From Candidatus Minthosoma equi (GTDB lineage: Bacteria; Bacteroidota; Bacteroidia; Bacteroidales; Bacteroidaceae): a DNA stretch of 50,856 nucleotides. Under the pieces are notes generated by a model that was given only the letters and a program-made list of their open reading frames with translations, had not been told where the DNA came from and made no database searches. The stretch is taken from contig JAGHUI010000068.1 in assembly GCA_018064885.1 (NCBI GenBank), positions 1-50,856 of the forward strand, given 5' to 3'. Positions 32,457 to 41,997 of the stretch are shown piece by piece (position 1 is the stretch's first letter; each line of letters opens with the position of its first letter). Both the position numbers and the translations under genes were made by a program.

Positions 32457-34108
32457 AAAAGACAATAATTGTCATATTAGCTGTTTCGTCGGTTCTGGCA
32501 GTCATGGCTGCCATTGCTGCTGGCGCATACTGGTATGGTAAAAGTCAGCATGCCAGTGAATTGCAGTTGCTGTCTGAGGAAATAGATTCACTTCGCAAGG
32601 GTGAGATGGATGCTGCCATCGTGAAAAGAGTGAGTCAGCAGATGGAAGACATTGCTTATCAGCAAAAAAGCATTTCTGACAAGCAAAGGGAACGCGCTGA
32701 GGAACAGTCTGCCTTAGCTATACAGATGCGTGACCGAGCTGAACAGGAAAGCCATGCTGCCCGTCAAGCCGAGGACAAGGCTATAAAGGCATTGGAGGAG
32801 GCAAATGTGCAACGAAACCTTGCTCAGGAACAGCAGCAAATTGCTGAGCATCAGAAAAATCAGGCTCTTCATGCAAAGAATGTCAGCGATACACTCAGCT
32901 ATCGTGCCCTCAGCCGAACATTAGCGTCTTCCGCTTTAACACAATATGATGCTGGCAACCAAGAAATAGCTTCTCTTCTTGCTTACAGCAGCTGGTATTT
33001 CCTTGACAAATATGACGGAAACACTTATCAACCAGAAACATTCAAGGCTCTAACGACTGCCGCTGGCGCGATGAGAACAAAGAATATCAATAATCATGGT
33101 TCCATCACTAGTCTTGCAACAATGAATCACAATGGTATTGGTTGTGTGGCTGTTAGCGACTATGGCGACATTGACTTCTGGCAAGGCGAACGCAGCAAAT
33201 CAATCCTTGCTGATAATAAATACTATTTCCGTGATGTTTTCGTAGAAGGTGAAACGATTTATGCCCTTTCGCATCACGGGCCATTATGCATTACTGGTTT
33301 CGATAAGAAATTGACAACTATCGCCCTGCCCTATGGCGATTATTTCAAGATATTGAAAACTGGCAGCAATTCTCTTCTGATTGCAGCACGCAACTTTGTT
33401 TGCTGGTACGACATGACAAAAGGTACTGTTTCTTCTCCAATAAAGCTTAATGATGTGCTGACACGAATTGGGATGAAGAAGCAAACAATTCTTCTTTTCT
33501 TTAAGGGCGGCAAATTCGCAGAAATGGATTTGACAGGCAAAGTGACAGAAAAGCAACCGCTTACCAATGGTGTTATCTCTGCATACTACTATGACGAGAA
33601 AGATGGTTGCCTGTTTTTGGGAAAGTCCAATGGCGATATTGATGTCCTTAACAAGTACAATCGCAAGATATGCACATTGACAGGCCATGTTTCAAGAGTC
33701 ACTGACATCAATATGGTTGATAATATCCTGATTACAACTGCATTCGATAAGACTCTCTACATTTGGGAACTCAACAGAGTACAGTTCGAAAGCGGAAACA
33801 CATGGCGTCAGGAACTGAACATGAAATCATCCGTTAAGTCAAAAGTGAAGAGCCAGAACATTGCAAATGAATGGCTTATACCTGTTGACTATAAATTTGA
33901 AGGCTGGCCTATGTCGTTATGCGTATGCAGTCAAGGAAAAGACAAATATACTCTTTGGACTGGTGTCAGCAATGGTCAGATGATGCGAATGAGCGTGTCT
34001 GTTGACCAGTTATCCAAGATTGTCCATAACAAGTTGAAGCGCAACTTCACAGAAGAGGAGTGGAATCACTTTATCGGAACAAATGTTGAATACCAAAAAT
34101 TCAAGTGA
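32453..34108 (+). CDS. Membrane-anchored coiled-coil protein with WD40-like propeller
   Basis: A 551-residue protein starting at a TTG that overlaps the previous TGA (4 bases, TTGA), so translation is coupled. A single N-terminal membrane segment (about 5-27) is followed by a long Gln/Glu/Ala-rich coiled coil (about 40-145). Then comes LSRTLASSALTQYDAGNQEIASLLAY in two parts, SRTLASSAL and QEIASLLAY, resembling the helical region before WD40 domains in Bacteroidetes STAND-like proteins. The rest is propeller-like with one clear WD repeat: LTGHVSRVTDINM then TTAFDKTLYIWEL. No NTPase or enzyme domain is seen. It may be a scaffold between membrane and phosphatase; the role is inferred from the operon only. 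Confidence 0.75.
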   Translation: MKKTIIVILAVSSVLAVMAAIAAGAYWYGKSQHASELQLLSEEIDSLRKGEMDAAIVKRVSQQMEDIAYQQKSISDKQRERAEEQSALAIQMRDRAEQESHAARQAEDKAIKALEEANVQRNLAQEQQQIAEHQKNQALHAKNVSDTLSYRALSRTLASSALTQYDAGNQEIASLLAYSSWYFLDKYDGNTYQPETFKALTTAAGAMRTKNINNHGSITSLATMNHNGIGCVAVSDYGDIDFWQGERSKSILADNKYYFRDVFVEGETIYALSHHGPLCITGFDKKLTTIALPYGDYFKILKTGSNSLLIAARNFVCWYDMTKGTVSSPIKLNDVLTRIGMKKQTILLFFKGGKFAEMDLTGKVTEKQPLTNGVISAYYYDEKDGCLFLGKSNGDIDVLNKYNRKICTLTGHVSRVTDINMVDNILITTAFDKTLYIWELNRVQFESGNTWRQELNMKSSVKSKVKSQNIANEWLIPVDYKFEGWPMSLCVCSQGKDKYTLWTGVSNGQMMRMSVSVDQLSKIVHNKLKRNFTEEEWNHFIGTNVEYQKFK

Positions 34109-34109
34109 C

Positions 34110-36920
34110 ATGAGAAAGAGCATTAGCATATACATATTATTATTGCTGTCCTTGCTTAGTGTCACAGTATTTGCGCAAAAGCCTTCGGATATAGAGTCTC
34201 ATGCTTCCATGAACTCCAATATCGGTATGCCATTCTTCCAAAACTGGAAATCAAGCGAATATGGTGGTCATAATCGTAATTTCGGTGTTGTTTGCAACGA
34301 TGATGGCAGAGTTTTTATTGCGAACTTCGAAGGACTTATAGTGTATGATGGCGAAAGCTGGGAAATGATCCATACTCCTGGTGTGTCAAGAATAACAAGC
34401 GTCTTCCGAAGCAAAGACAACACCATCTGGTTTGGCGGTAATAATGTTCTTGGTTACATATCGTCAGGTGACAGCATTCTTGCAAATTTCGTCATCGACG
34501 ATAAGAAGGCAACACAGAATATTGGCGAGGTAATGTCCTTCTTTGAGAAAGATAGCAAGCTTTATTTCACAACAAATGATGATGCGGTTTACAATATAGC
34601 AAATAAGAAGGTAAAGAAAGCTGACAACATTTTTCCGCCTGCAAAGAAAGACGAACTGAGCTATAAGGATTATGTCATAAACGACAAGATAACAATTCCT
34701 GATCAGGACATCGTTTTCTATGCCACTGCTTCTCATGGTGTTATAGCGACAAATAAGAAAGGTCAGCAGCTTTACAATCTCACTAAAGACAACGGATTGT
34801 GCAGCAACACAATCACATACCTTGCTTATGATGGCAAAGGCACCATTTGGGGAACAACCGACAATGGTCTTTTCTCCTTCAATTCCACAACAATCTATAC
34901 TCATTTTACAGAAAATGAAGGACTTGACGGTCAAGTAATGTCTATTCTTCCAAACCGAGGAAAGCTTCTTGTAGGAACACTTCAAGGTGTTTTCATGCTT
35001 GAGAACAACAATTTCAAGAAACTTCAAGGACTTGATCAGGCGTGTTGGCAAATAATAGAAGATCCTAATGGCAATGCTATGATTGCCAGTGCTGAAGGTG
35101 TATTTGTCTATAAGGATAAACTATACCCTTACACACATAATCATACTTTCTCTGTTATTTACGAGAACAACGACACATACCTTTCTGCTGAACTTGATGG
35201 CATCTATCGCCATCATGGCACCAGCTCTTCTGAACTTCTTGACAAGATTCCTAATGTCGTAAAGTTGGAGAGTGATGGCAAAGGCGGCATCTGGGCACTA
35301 AGTCTCTATGGCAAGACATATTTCAAATCAGCTGATGATCAACATTTTAAGCAGAAAGACAATAAAAACTTGAATCTTCTTTTCCATTACGTTGACTATA
35401 AAAAACATGTGTGGCATCCGCTCAACAATGGTAAAGGCTTGGTGTGCAATGGAATAGAAAAGAAACTGGAGAAATGGCTCAATCCTTTTAACGACTATAC
35501 CATTCAGACCATTTGTGTTAATGATGGCATTGCATGGTTAGGTGGTAGTTTCGGCATTGTTCGCTTTGATGTGGAACACTCCAAGACAGCAAAAGACTTC
35601 CTGTCAAAGGTTTACATTCGCTATTTTAAACTAAATGACACATACTTGAATTTCACCGTTGCTACAGACCAGACAGTTTCCATAGGAAAGAATCTATATA
35701 GTTACAGATTGAATGACAATGAAGAATGGTCAAAATGGAATACGGTTCAAGACATAGAACTGAATAGCCTTGCTTACGGACATTATCAATTGACTGTTCG
35801 TTCTAAAGATGCATTTGGAAATATCAGCATTTCAGAATCCCGTGAGTTCTATGTTCCCCGCCCTATCTATTTGCGCTGGTACGCCATCAGTATCTATGTT
35901 CTCTTGCTTTTGCTTGCTGCATACGGAATATTCTTGTACCGCACTCGTATGTTGAGAAAAGAGCAGCAGCGATTGGAAAATATTGTAAATGAGCGAACTC
36001 AGCAGGTGGTGGCTCAGAAAAATGAAATCGAGGCGCAGAAGGATGAGATTGAAGCGCAGAAAAATGATATTGAAGAGAAGTCCCATAAACTGGAAGACAC
36101 TCTTGTTGAACTTCGCAACACCCAGAATCAGCTTCTGCGTCAAGAGCGTGAAGCAACAGTCGGTAAACTTACTAAAGGACTTATCGACCGCATTCTAAAT
36201 CCAATGAACTACATCAACAATTTCTCTCACCTTACCCTCGGTCTCACTAAAGACATTCGTGAAAACATTGAAGATGAGGAAGAGAAGATGGATCCAGACA
36301 ATTTTGAGGACTGTATGGACGTCATCGACATGATGAAGACAAATCTTGAGAAGATAGAACAACATGGACTATCCACAACAAGAATTCTAAAGGCAATGGA
36401 AGAAATGCTCCGCGAGCGTTCTGGAAAGATTGAAACTCACGATGTTGCAATGATTTGTCAGCAGAACATAGAAATGCTTAATAAGTATTATGCAAACGAC
36501 ATTGCTGCTTTGGGCATAAAGGTAATCTGGGACAAGCCAGAACTGCCTATTGTGTCAGAGGTTAATCCTGAACTGCTCAGCCGCTGTTTCATGTCAATGC
36601 TCAGCAACAGCATTTATGCCGTCAAGAAGAAAGCTGAAAAGGGAATTAAGAATGGCATCTATGTTCCTGAAATTCGTGTCAGTATCCATCCGAAAGACGG
36701 TGAGCATGCCCCATCTGTATATTTCTACGACAACGGTATTGGTATTGAAGAAAGCATCATCGACAAGATTTTCGATCCTTTCTTCACAACAAAGCCGACA
36801 GCAGAAGCACCAGGCGTGGGACTCTATCTTTCTCAGCAAATCATTCAAGATATGGGTGGAACCATAAGCGTTGAATCTGTAAAAGACGATCATACAACAT
36901 TCACAGTTTCATTGCTTTGA
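34110..36920 (+). CDS. Propeller sensor kinase with Asp in place of the phospho-acceptor His
   Basis: A 936-residue sensor. Signal peptide (1-23, ends TVFAQ), periplasmic ligand-binding propellers (about 30-495), Y_Y_Y-like domain (about 510-585), membrane segment (about 590-612), coiled coil with repeated EIEAQK units (about 613-680), DHp and HATPase (about 810-936). The H-box reads GLIDRILNPMNY where the next gene has GIAHEIQNPLNF: Asp693 (codon GAC at 36186-36188) replaces His. The HATPase is complete, with MLSNSIYAV, DNGIGI, FDPFFTTKP and GVGLYLSQQ. It may phosphorylate a partner in trans. Start: ATG 34110, one base after the previous stop, giving a clean signal peptide; an ATG at 34083 would overlap the upstream gene. 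Confidence 0.9.
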   Translation: MRKSISIYILLLLSLLSVTVFAQKPSDIESHASMNSNIGMPFFQNWKSSEYGGHNRNFGVVCNDDGRVFIANFEGLIVYDGESWEMIHTPGVSRITSVFRSKDNTIWFGGNNVLGYISSGDSILANFVIDDKKATQNIGEVMSFFEKDSKLYFTTNDDAVYNIANKKVKKADNIFPPAKKDELSYKDYVINDKITIPDQDIVFYATASHGVIATNKKGQQLYNLTKDNGLCSNTITYLAYDGKGTIWGTTDNGLFSFNSTTIYTHFTENEGLDGQVMSILPNRGKLLVGTLQGVFMLENNNFKKLQGLDQACWQIIEDPNGNAMIASAEGVFVYKDKLYPYTHNHTFSVIYENNDTYLSAELDGIYRHHGTSSSELLDKIPNVVKLESDGKGGIWALSLYGKTYFKSADDQHFKQKDNKNLNLLFHYVDYKKHVWHPLNNGKGLVCNGIEKKLEKWLNPFNDYTIQTICVNDGIAWLGGSFGIVRFDVEHSKTAKDFLSKVYIRYFKLNDTYLNFTVATDQTVSIGKNLYSYRLNDNEEWSKWNTVQDIELNSLAYGHYQLTVRSKDAFGNISISESREFYVPRPIYLRWYAISIYVLLLLLAAYGIFLYRTRMLRKEQQRLENIVNERTQQVVAQKNEIEAQKDEIEAQKNDIEEKSHKLEDTLVELRNTQNQLLRQEREATVGKLTKGLIDRILNPMNYINNFSHLTLGLTKDIRENIEDEEEKMDPDNFEDCMDVIDMMKTNLEKIEQHGLSTTRILKAMEEMLRERSGKIETHDVAMICQQNIEMLNKYYANDIAALGIKVIWDKPELPIVSEVNPELLSRCFMSMLSNSIYAVKKKAEKGIKNGIYVPEIRVSIHPKDGEHAPSVYFYDNGIGIEESIIDKIFDPFFTTKPTAEAPGVGLYLSQQIIQDMGGTISVESVKDDHTTFTVSLL

Positions 36921-36979
36921 TAAAAATCTAAATAGAATATATAATGCATATTGTTCATTGAACATCATACAAACTCTCT

Positions 36980-37828
36980 ATGGAACAGGAAATTGAAGCT
37001 CTAAAACAACAGGTTGCTTTGTTGCAGAAACAATTGCGAGAGCAACAGAAGTTAGCATCTCTCGGATTGCTCAGCGCCGGCATTGCCCACGAAATCCAGA
37101 ATCCGCTCAACTTTGTCATCAATTTCAGTAAGATGTCTTCAAAACTCGTTGAAGACCTGACTGAGGTTTTGGAAGACTGCGCCGACAAGCTTGATGAAGA
37201 CGATGCAGCCGACATAGAGGATATCTCTGCCGACATCAAGGATAATATGCAGAAAATTCAAGAACATGGAGAGAGAGCCATTAGCATTATCCGTGGAATC
37301 CTGCTCATGAGCCGTGGCAAGGATGGAGAGTTCCTGCCTACTGACATCAATACCCTTGTTCATGAATATGTATGGCTTTCATACCATGCCATGCGTGCCA
37401 ACGATAAGAGCTTCAACATTTCCATACATGAGGAATATCAAAACAATATGCCAAAAATGATGGTTATTCCCCAAGATCTCAGTCGTGCCATCCTCAATGT
37501 CGTGAACAATGCATGCTATGCTGTAAAGGAAAGAGCAGCATCTGAAGGAGCTGACTATCAACCATCTATCACGATAAAAACTTCGTATGAAAATGAAACT
37601 CTATCCATCGTGATGAACGATAATGGTTGCGGAATGACGGACGAGGTGAAGGCAAAGCTGTTCCACGAATTGTTCACCACAAAACCAGTTGGGCAAGGAA
37701 CAGGACTTGGAATGTCTATAACTCACGATCTTATCGTAAATCGACACAATGGCAAGATTATTCTTGAAAGCACACCATCTGTCGGATCAACATTCACATT
37801 CGTTATTCCTGTAAAAGTAGTGAAATAG
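36980..37828 (+). CDS. Soluble histidine kinase (DHp plus HATPase only)
   Basis: A 282-residue cytoplasmic kinase with no membrane segment and no sensor domain. A short coiled coil (1-27) leads into the H-box AGIAHEIQNPLNF with His37. The dimerisation helix is about 30-110. The HATPase (about 150-282) has VVNNACYAV, NDNGCGM, LFTTKP and GTGLGMSIT. It is clearly paralogous to the kinase half of the preceding gene through the whole DHp region, but keeps the His. It could form mixed dimers with, or receive phosphate from, that sensor, and pass it to the REC-PP2C protein. The 59-base gap upstream holds no recognisable promoter; the receptor gene follows 2 bases later. Confidence 0.93.
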   Translation: MEQEIEALKQQVALLQKQLREQQKLASLGLLSAGIAHEIQNPLNFVINFSKMSSKLVEDLTEVLEDCADKLDEDDAADIEDISADIKDNMQKIQEHGERAISIIRGILLMSRGKDGEFLPTDINTLVHEYVWLSYHAMRANDKSFNISIHEEYQNNMPKMMVIPQDLSRAILNVVNNACYAVKERAASEGADYQPSITIKTSYENETLSIVMNDNGCGMTDEVKAKLFHELFTTKPVGQGTGLGMSITHDLIVNRHNGKIILESTPSVGSTFTFVIPVKVVK

Positions 37829-37830
37829 TA

Positions 37831-40377
37831 ATGGTGAGAAAACAATTACACATATTATATATATTAGCACTTCTCGTTCTGTCATTGCCTGTCAACGCAC
37901 AGACAAATGATGATGTGTATGAAAAGGCTGAGCATGAATTTGAGTTAGGACATTTTATGGCTGTTGACTCACTTTTGAGCAAGACAGCACAAACCTTCAA
38001 AGGCGAACGTCTCGTAAACGCATACCGACTTCTTGCATTGAGCAGTCTTTATATGGATCAGCCTGTTAAGACCGAACAGTATGCGACTTTACTACTTAAA
38101 GCGGATCCGTTCTATACGGCATACGGCGATAGTCCACGACTCATCGACATCCTAGAACGATTGAAGAAAGGAAAAACCACCGTCACCACAGCATCACAGC
38201 TGGCAGAGACAATGGAAGAGGTTCCTGTGCCAATCAGCCTTATCACCGAAGATATGATTGAGGCATCAGGCGCACGTACACTTTCCGAACTTCTTCAGAT
38301 GTATGTTCCTGGTATATCCGTTATTGCTGGTATTGAAGACAATATAGCGATGCGAGGCGTATATGGAATGAACCAGGAAACCATCCTCGTGATGCAGAAT
38401 GGTCATCGCCTCAATAGTCAGAGTACCAACACCATGTCAATGGACTATCGCATTAACCTCGACAAAGTCAAGCAGATAGAAGTACTTCGCGGTCCAGCAT
38501 CATCACTTTATGGAAATGTTGCACTCACAGCAGTTGTCAACGTAATCACAAAGACAGGATCAGAGATAGACGGCAATAAACTTACTATTCTTGGAGGCAA
38601 TCACGAAACTATAGGAGCATCCTATATCAGAGGCATGGGAAACCTCAAAAATGATATTGTCGCCTGGGCATCTTTCTACAACTCAAAGGGTGAAGCCATA
38701 ACAAAAGGCGAACATCGCGGATATGTCGGCGGATTTAATTCAAATCCTACTTTCGATCTTGGAGCCCGAATGAAATGGAACGACGTAACCATCGAAGTAT
38801 CTGGCAATCATGCAAAACCAGTATCTTATTTCGGACTTGTTTCTGTTCCTGGCATAGATTATAACAAATACCAGCGTCAGCAAGGAGAGAAGCTTGGCGT
38901 TTCACGAACAAGCGTAAGAGCAGATATCGACTATACCCATCAATGGGGCAACTGGGGACTATCTGCCTCTGCCTTTGCCTCCGAAGAACGTCAGCAGATT
39001 TTCAACGCTCTCGGTGACTCTGTATCTCCTATCCTCGGCTCCTTCCTTCTCATGGCAATGGGTGAAGATGCAAGTGAAGATAATATCCTGACAAAAGGCG
39101 TATTCCAAACCATCAGCTGGGAAGACTACGCAATGGGAATTTCTGCAAGCGGATCATATCAGTATAAAATGAATAACGGAATGTACGGTTCCATTCTCGC
39201 TGGCATTCAAAGCGAACTGCTCATTCCAAACTATTCTACATATAAATCAGGCAAAGATTTCAATACCATTGTTAACGAGAGACCGCTCTACGAGTTCAAT
39301 ACAGAATCAACCGTATCGGGATTCTTCCAGATGAAGCACAACTTCACAAGAAACATAATTTTCAACGGAGGACTCCGCTACGACCATAAGAAACGATTCA
39401 ACAATCGACGACTCAACACATACTCGCCTCGTCTCTCATTTGTCTGGATACCAGTAGAAAAGTGGAGTATCAAGGCTGCCTATTCTCATGCATTCGTTGA
39501 TGCACCATACCTTTATCGTTCATCTTCTATCCCACTCTTTTCTGGCGGTTCCAACCTGAATCCAGAGAAAATCAATGCCTATCAGATCGGAGCAGGATTC
39601 AATGATGATAATATTGGATTGACAGGCAATGTTAACGTATTCTTCAACCAGGTTCGTGACCTTGTATATTTCAGTATGTCATCATCCAGTTCTTCATCAG
39701 ACAGCGGTAACAAAGAATCTATCTCCAATGCAGGTAACATTGATATTGGCGGCATAGAAACCTATCTTGATTTCCATTCTGATAAGTTCATGGCAAACCT
39801 TAATGTAACGTATCAGTATCCATTCAAGGTTAAAAACTTCTCAAACCAGCAGAATCCAGAGTACGACTATATTTTTGGCAATGATAAGAAAATACTTATT
39901 AAAGAGTCAACCAGCTACATTCCTAATGTGCCAAAATTCATGCTCAACATCAGTGGTGCATATAAATTCTTAGACAAGCCTCATTTCGGAAGTATGCGTG
40001 TTAGAGCAAACATGCACATGCAGTCAAAAATACGATATAGTTCCAACAAGATAGAATATGCAGAAGATCTTATCACTGCATACTACACACTTTCAGCGCT
40101 TTACGAGCAGTACGGCAAAGCCGCATACGATCTTGACATCTACAAGGAAAACTCATCAAAGCTCATCAACGCATACTTAAATTCCAATTCAACCTATCCG
40201 CAGAAGTTTTACATTACAGCTGGCACAGGCCTTGAATGGAAATCCACCTTTGGCATAACAGTAAATCTCAATGCCTACAACATCCTCAATCGCCGTTACT
40301 ATGCAGGCGGCCACATTCGTGATGGTGTGCCACAGCAAGGTTTCAGTTTCGTCGGAAAAGTAAGCTATGCTTTCTGA
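37831..40377 (+). CDS. TonB-dependent outer-membrane receptor with TPR-like N-terminus
   Basis: An 848-residue receptor. Signal peptide (1-24), then a helical TPR-like domain (about 25-115: YEKAEHEFELGHFMAVDSL, YRLLALSSLYM) in the place where a carboxypeptidase-like domain is usual. The plug (about 125-245) has EVPVPISLITEDMIEASGA, MRGVYGMNQE, VLRGPASSLYG and VVNVITKTG. A 22-strand-type barrel follows to the terminal FVGKVSYAF. It closes the operon of phosphatase, scaffold and kinases (start 2 bases after the kinase stop). A receptor in such an operon suggests either that its expression is the output or that it reports its cargo to the kinases. Ligand unknown. Its 3' end overlaps the convergent NhaC gene by 13 bases. 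Confidence 0.92.
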   Translation: MVRKQLHILYILALLVLSLPVNAQTNDDVYEKAEHEFELGHFMAVDSLLSKTAQTFKGERLVNAYRLLALSSLYMDQPVKTEQYATLLLKADPFYTAYGDSPRLIDILERLKKGKTTVTTASQLAETMEEVPVPISLITEDMIEASGARTLSELLQMYVPGISVIAGIEDNIAMRGVYGMNQETILVMQNGHRLNSQSTNTMSMDYRINLDKVKQIEVLRGPASSLYGNVALTAVVNVITKTGSEIDGNKLTILGGNHETIGASYIRGMGNLKNDIVAWASFYNSKGEAITKGEHRGYVGGFNSNPTFDLGARMKWNDVTIEVSGNHAKPVSYFGLVSVPGIDYNKYQRQQGEKLGVSRTSVRADIDYTHQWGNWGLSASAFASEERQQIFNALGDSVSPILGSFLLMAMGEDASEDNILTKGVFQTISWEDYAMGISASGSYQYKMNNGMYGSILAGIQSELLIPNYSTYKSGKDFNTIVNERPLYEFNTESTVSGFFQMKHNFTRNIIFNGGLRYDHKKRFNNRRLNTYSPRLSFVWIPVEKWSIKAAYSHAFVDAPYLYRSSSIPLFSGGSNLNPEKINAYQIGAGFNDDNIGLTGNVNVFFNQVRDLVYFSMSSSSSSSDSGNKESISNAGNIDIGGIETYLDFHSDKFMANLNVTYQYPFKVKNFSNQQNPEYDYIFGNDKKILIKESTSYIPNVPKFMLNISGAYKFLDKPHFGSMRVRANMHMQSKIRYSSNKIEYAEDLITAYYTLSALYEQYGKAAYDLDIYKENSSKLINAYLNSNSTYPQKFYITAGTGLEWKSTFGITVNLNAYNILNRRYYAGGHIRDGVPQQGFSFVGKVSYAF

Positions 40378-41975
40378 TTTCGCATAAAAAGAAACATAAC
40401 TAACATTGCTATTATGCCTATCAACCATGAAAAGATACAACTTGCCATCAATCCAAAGACTTGAGTACAACCTGCAACAATATAGGTGAGGCAAGAAATT
40501 GTAGCTACTGTAAGTGCGTATGGCAATTGGGATGAGACATGATTGACATGCTTGCATCCGGCTCCTGCACTTGCCATAATTGTTGTATCAGATATTGGTG
40601 AAATATGATCGCCACAAACAGCTCCTGCCATACATGCGGAAATGGAGATGATGCGGAGAGGTTCACCAACAGGGAACACGGCTATGCAAATTGGAATAAG
40701 AATTCCGAATGTCCCCCATGATGTTCCTGTTGAAAAAGCCAGAAATGCTGCAATAATAAAGATGATGGCAGGGAGCATCATCTGCAATCCTGAAACGCTA
40801 TCTGATACAAGACCAGCAACATATTCCGCAGCACCAAGCGAATCGGTCATACTTTTCAATGTCCATGCCAAAGTCAGAATGAGTATTGCTGGCACCATTG
40901 CTTCAAATCCTTTGATGAGACAGCTCATGGCATCGTCGAAAGTTAGCACCTTGCGGACAACGAACCATACAAGGGATAGCGCAAGAGCTGTCAACGAACC
41001 AATGACAAGACCAACAGAGGCATTGCTTGCAGCAAAAGCATCAATGAAGCTCATATAGTTTTCATTATCAGCGAAGAAGAATCCTCCAGAATAGATCATG
41101 CCGACGACACACAATGGTATCAGAAGAAAGATTGGAACTATGAGATCAGCAACAGAACCTTTCTTGTTTGCTTCATCCATCGTCTTCGTTCCAGCGCCAT
41201 ATTCTGCCACCTCAAGCTTTGCTCCGCTTACCTTGCCAACATCACCAGAATACTTGTTCTTACAGCTTTCATCCTGCGGTTTTTCATACTTGTTCATTAC
41301 ATTAAAGTCAAAACCTGTTACAACAATAATAATCATAAACAGTATCGTGAAAAAGGCATAGAAATTGAATGGTATAGCTTTGCAGAAAAGGGCAATGCCG
41401 TTCTCATCTCCCGAGACAAAACCTGCTACAGCTGCTGCCCAGCTTGAGATTGGAGCAATGATACATACTGGTGCTGCAGTTGAGTCAATAAGATAGGCAA
41501 GCTTTTCTTTCGACACTCCGTAACGCTCTGTTATAGGACTCATTACAGAACCAACTGTCAAACAATTGAAGTAGTCGTCAATAAAGATAATGATGCCAAG
41601 CAGAACGGTAGCTATTTGTGCGCTAACCTTTGTCCTCACGCGTTTCACAGCCCATGCGCCAAAAGCAGCAGAACCTCCTGCTTTGTTCATTAAGGCTACC
41701 ATTGTGCCAAGAATAACGAGAAACACAAGTATGCCCACATTCCACGGATCAGAAAGGCAATGAATGAGACCGTATGACTTGGCATCGTCGCCCTCTCCTA
41801 CCTGATCATTAAGAAGATGAGTAATAAAACCGTCAATACCTCCGTCTGTGGAATAGCTGTAAAAGATGGCTCCTATAACGATTCCTATAAAAAGTGAAGA
41901 ATAGACTTCTTTCGTTATGAGTGCCAATGTTATAGATACTATGGATGGCACAAGTGACCAATATGAACCTATCAT
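40365..41975 (-). CDS. nhaC: NhaC-family Na+/H+ antiporter
   Basis: A 536-residue inner-membrane antiporter with about twelve or more hydrophobic segments. The NhaC hallmarks are FIDDYFNCLTVGSVMSPI near 130-147 and STAAPVCIIAPISSWAA near 165-181. A hydrophilic loop rich in Lys/Glu lies near 235-275. It is the last gene of a three-gene minus-strand unit after the amino-acid ABC transporter (22-base gap), so it may supply ion balance for, or be co-regulated with, amino-acid uptake. It overlaps the convergent receptor gene tail to tail. The family includes lactate- and malate-linked antiporters, so the transported organic partner is open. Confidence 0.88.
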   Translation of the reverse strand: MIGSYWSLVPSIVSITLALITKEVYSSLFIGIVIGAIFYSYSTDGGIDGFITHLLNDQVGEGDDAKSYGLIHCLSDPWNVGILVFLVILGTMVALMNKAGGSAAFGAWAVKRVRTKVSAQIATVLLGIIIFIDDYFNCLTVGSVMSPITERYGVSKEKLAYLIDSTAAPVCIIAPISSWAAAVAGFVSGDENGIALFCKAIPFNFYAFFTILFMIIIVVTGFDFNVMNKYEKPQDESCKNKYSGDVGKVSGAKLEVAEYGAGTKTMDEANKKGSVADLIVPIFLLIPLCVVGMIYSGGFFFADNENYMSFIDAFAASNASVGLVIGSLTALALSLVWFVVRKVLTFDDAMSCLIKGFEAMVPAILILTLAWTLKSMTDSLGAAEYVAGLVSDSVSGLQMMLPAIIFIIAAFLAFSTGTSWGTFGILIPICIAVFPVGEPLRIISISACMAGAVCGDHISPISDTTIMASAGAGCKHVNHVSSQLPYALTVATISCLTYIVAGCTQVFGLMASCIFSWLIGIIAMLVMFLFMRNQKA

Positions 41976-41997
41976 TATTATTGTTTATTTCAGCAAA

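Noticed and set aside
32453-34108. STAND NTPase with WD40 domain
   Set aside because: The coiled-coil and propeller parts resemble such proteins, but there is no P-loop NTPase domain.
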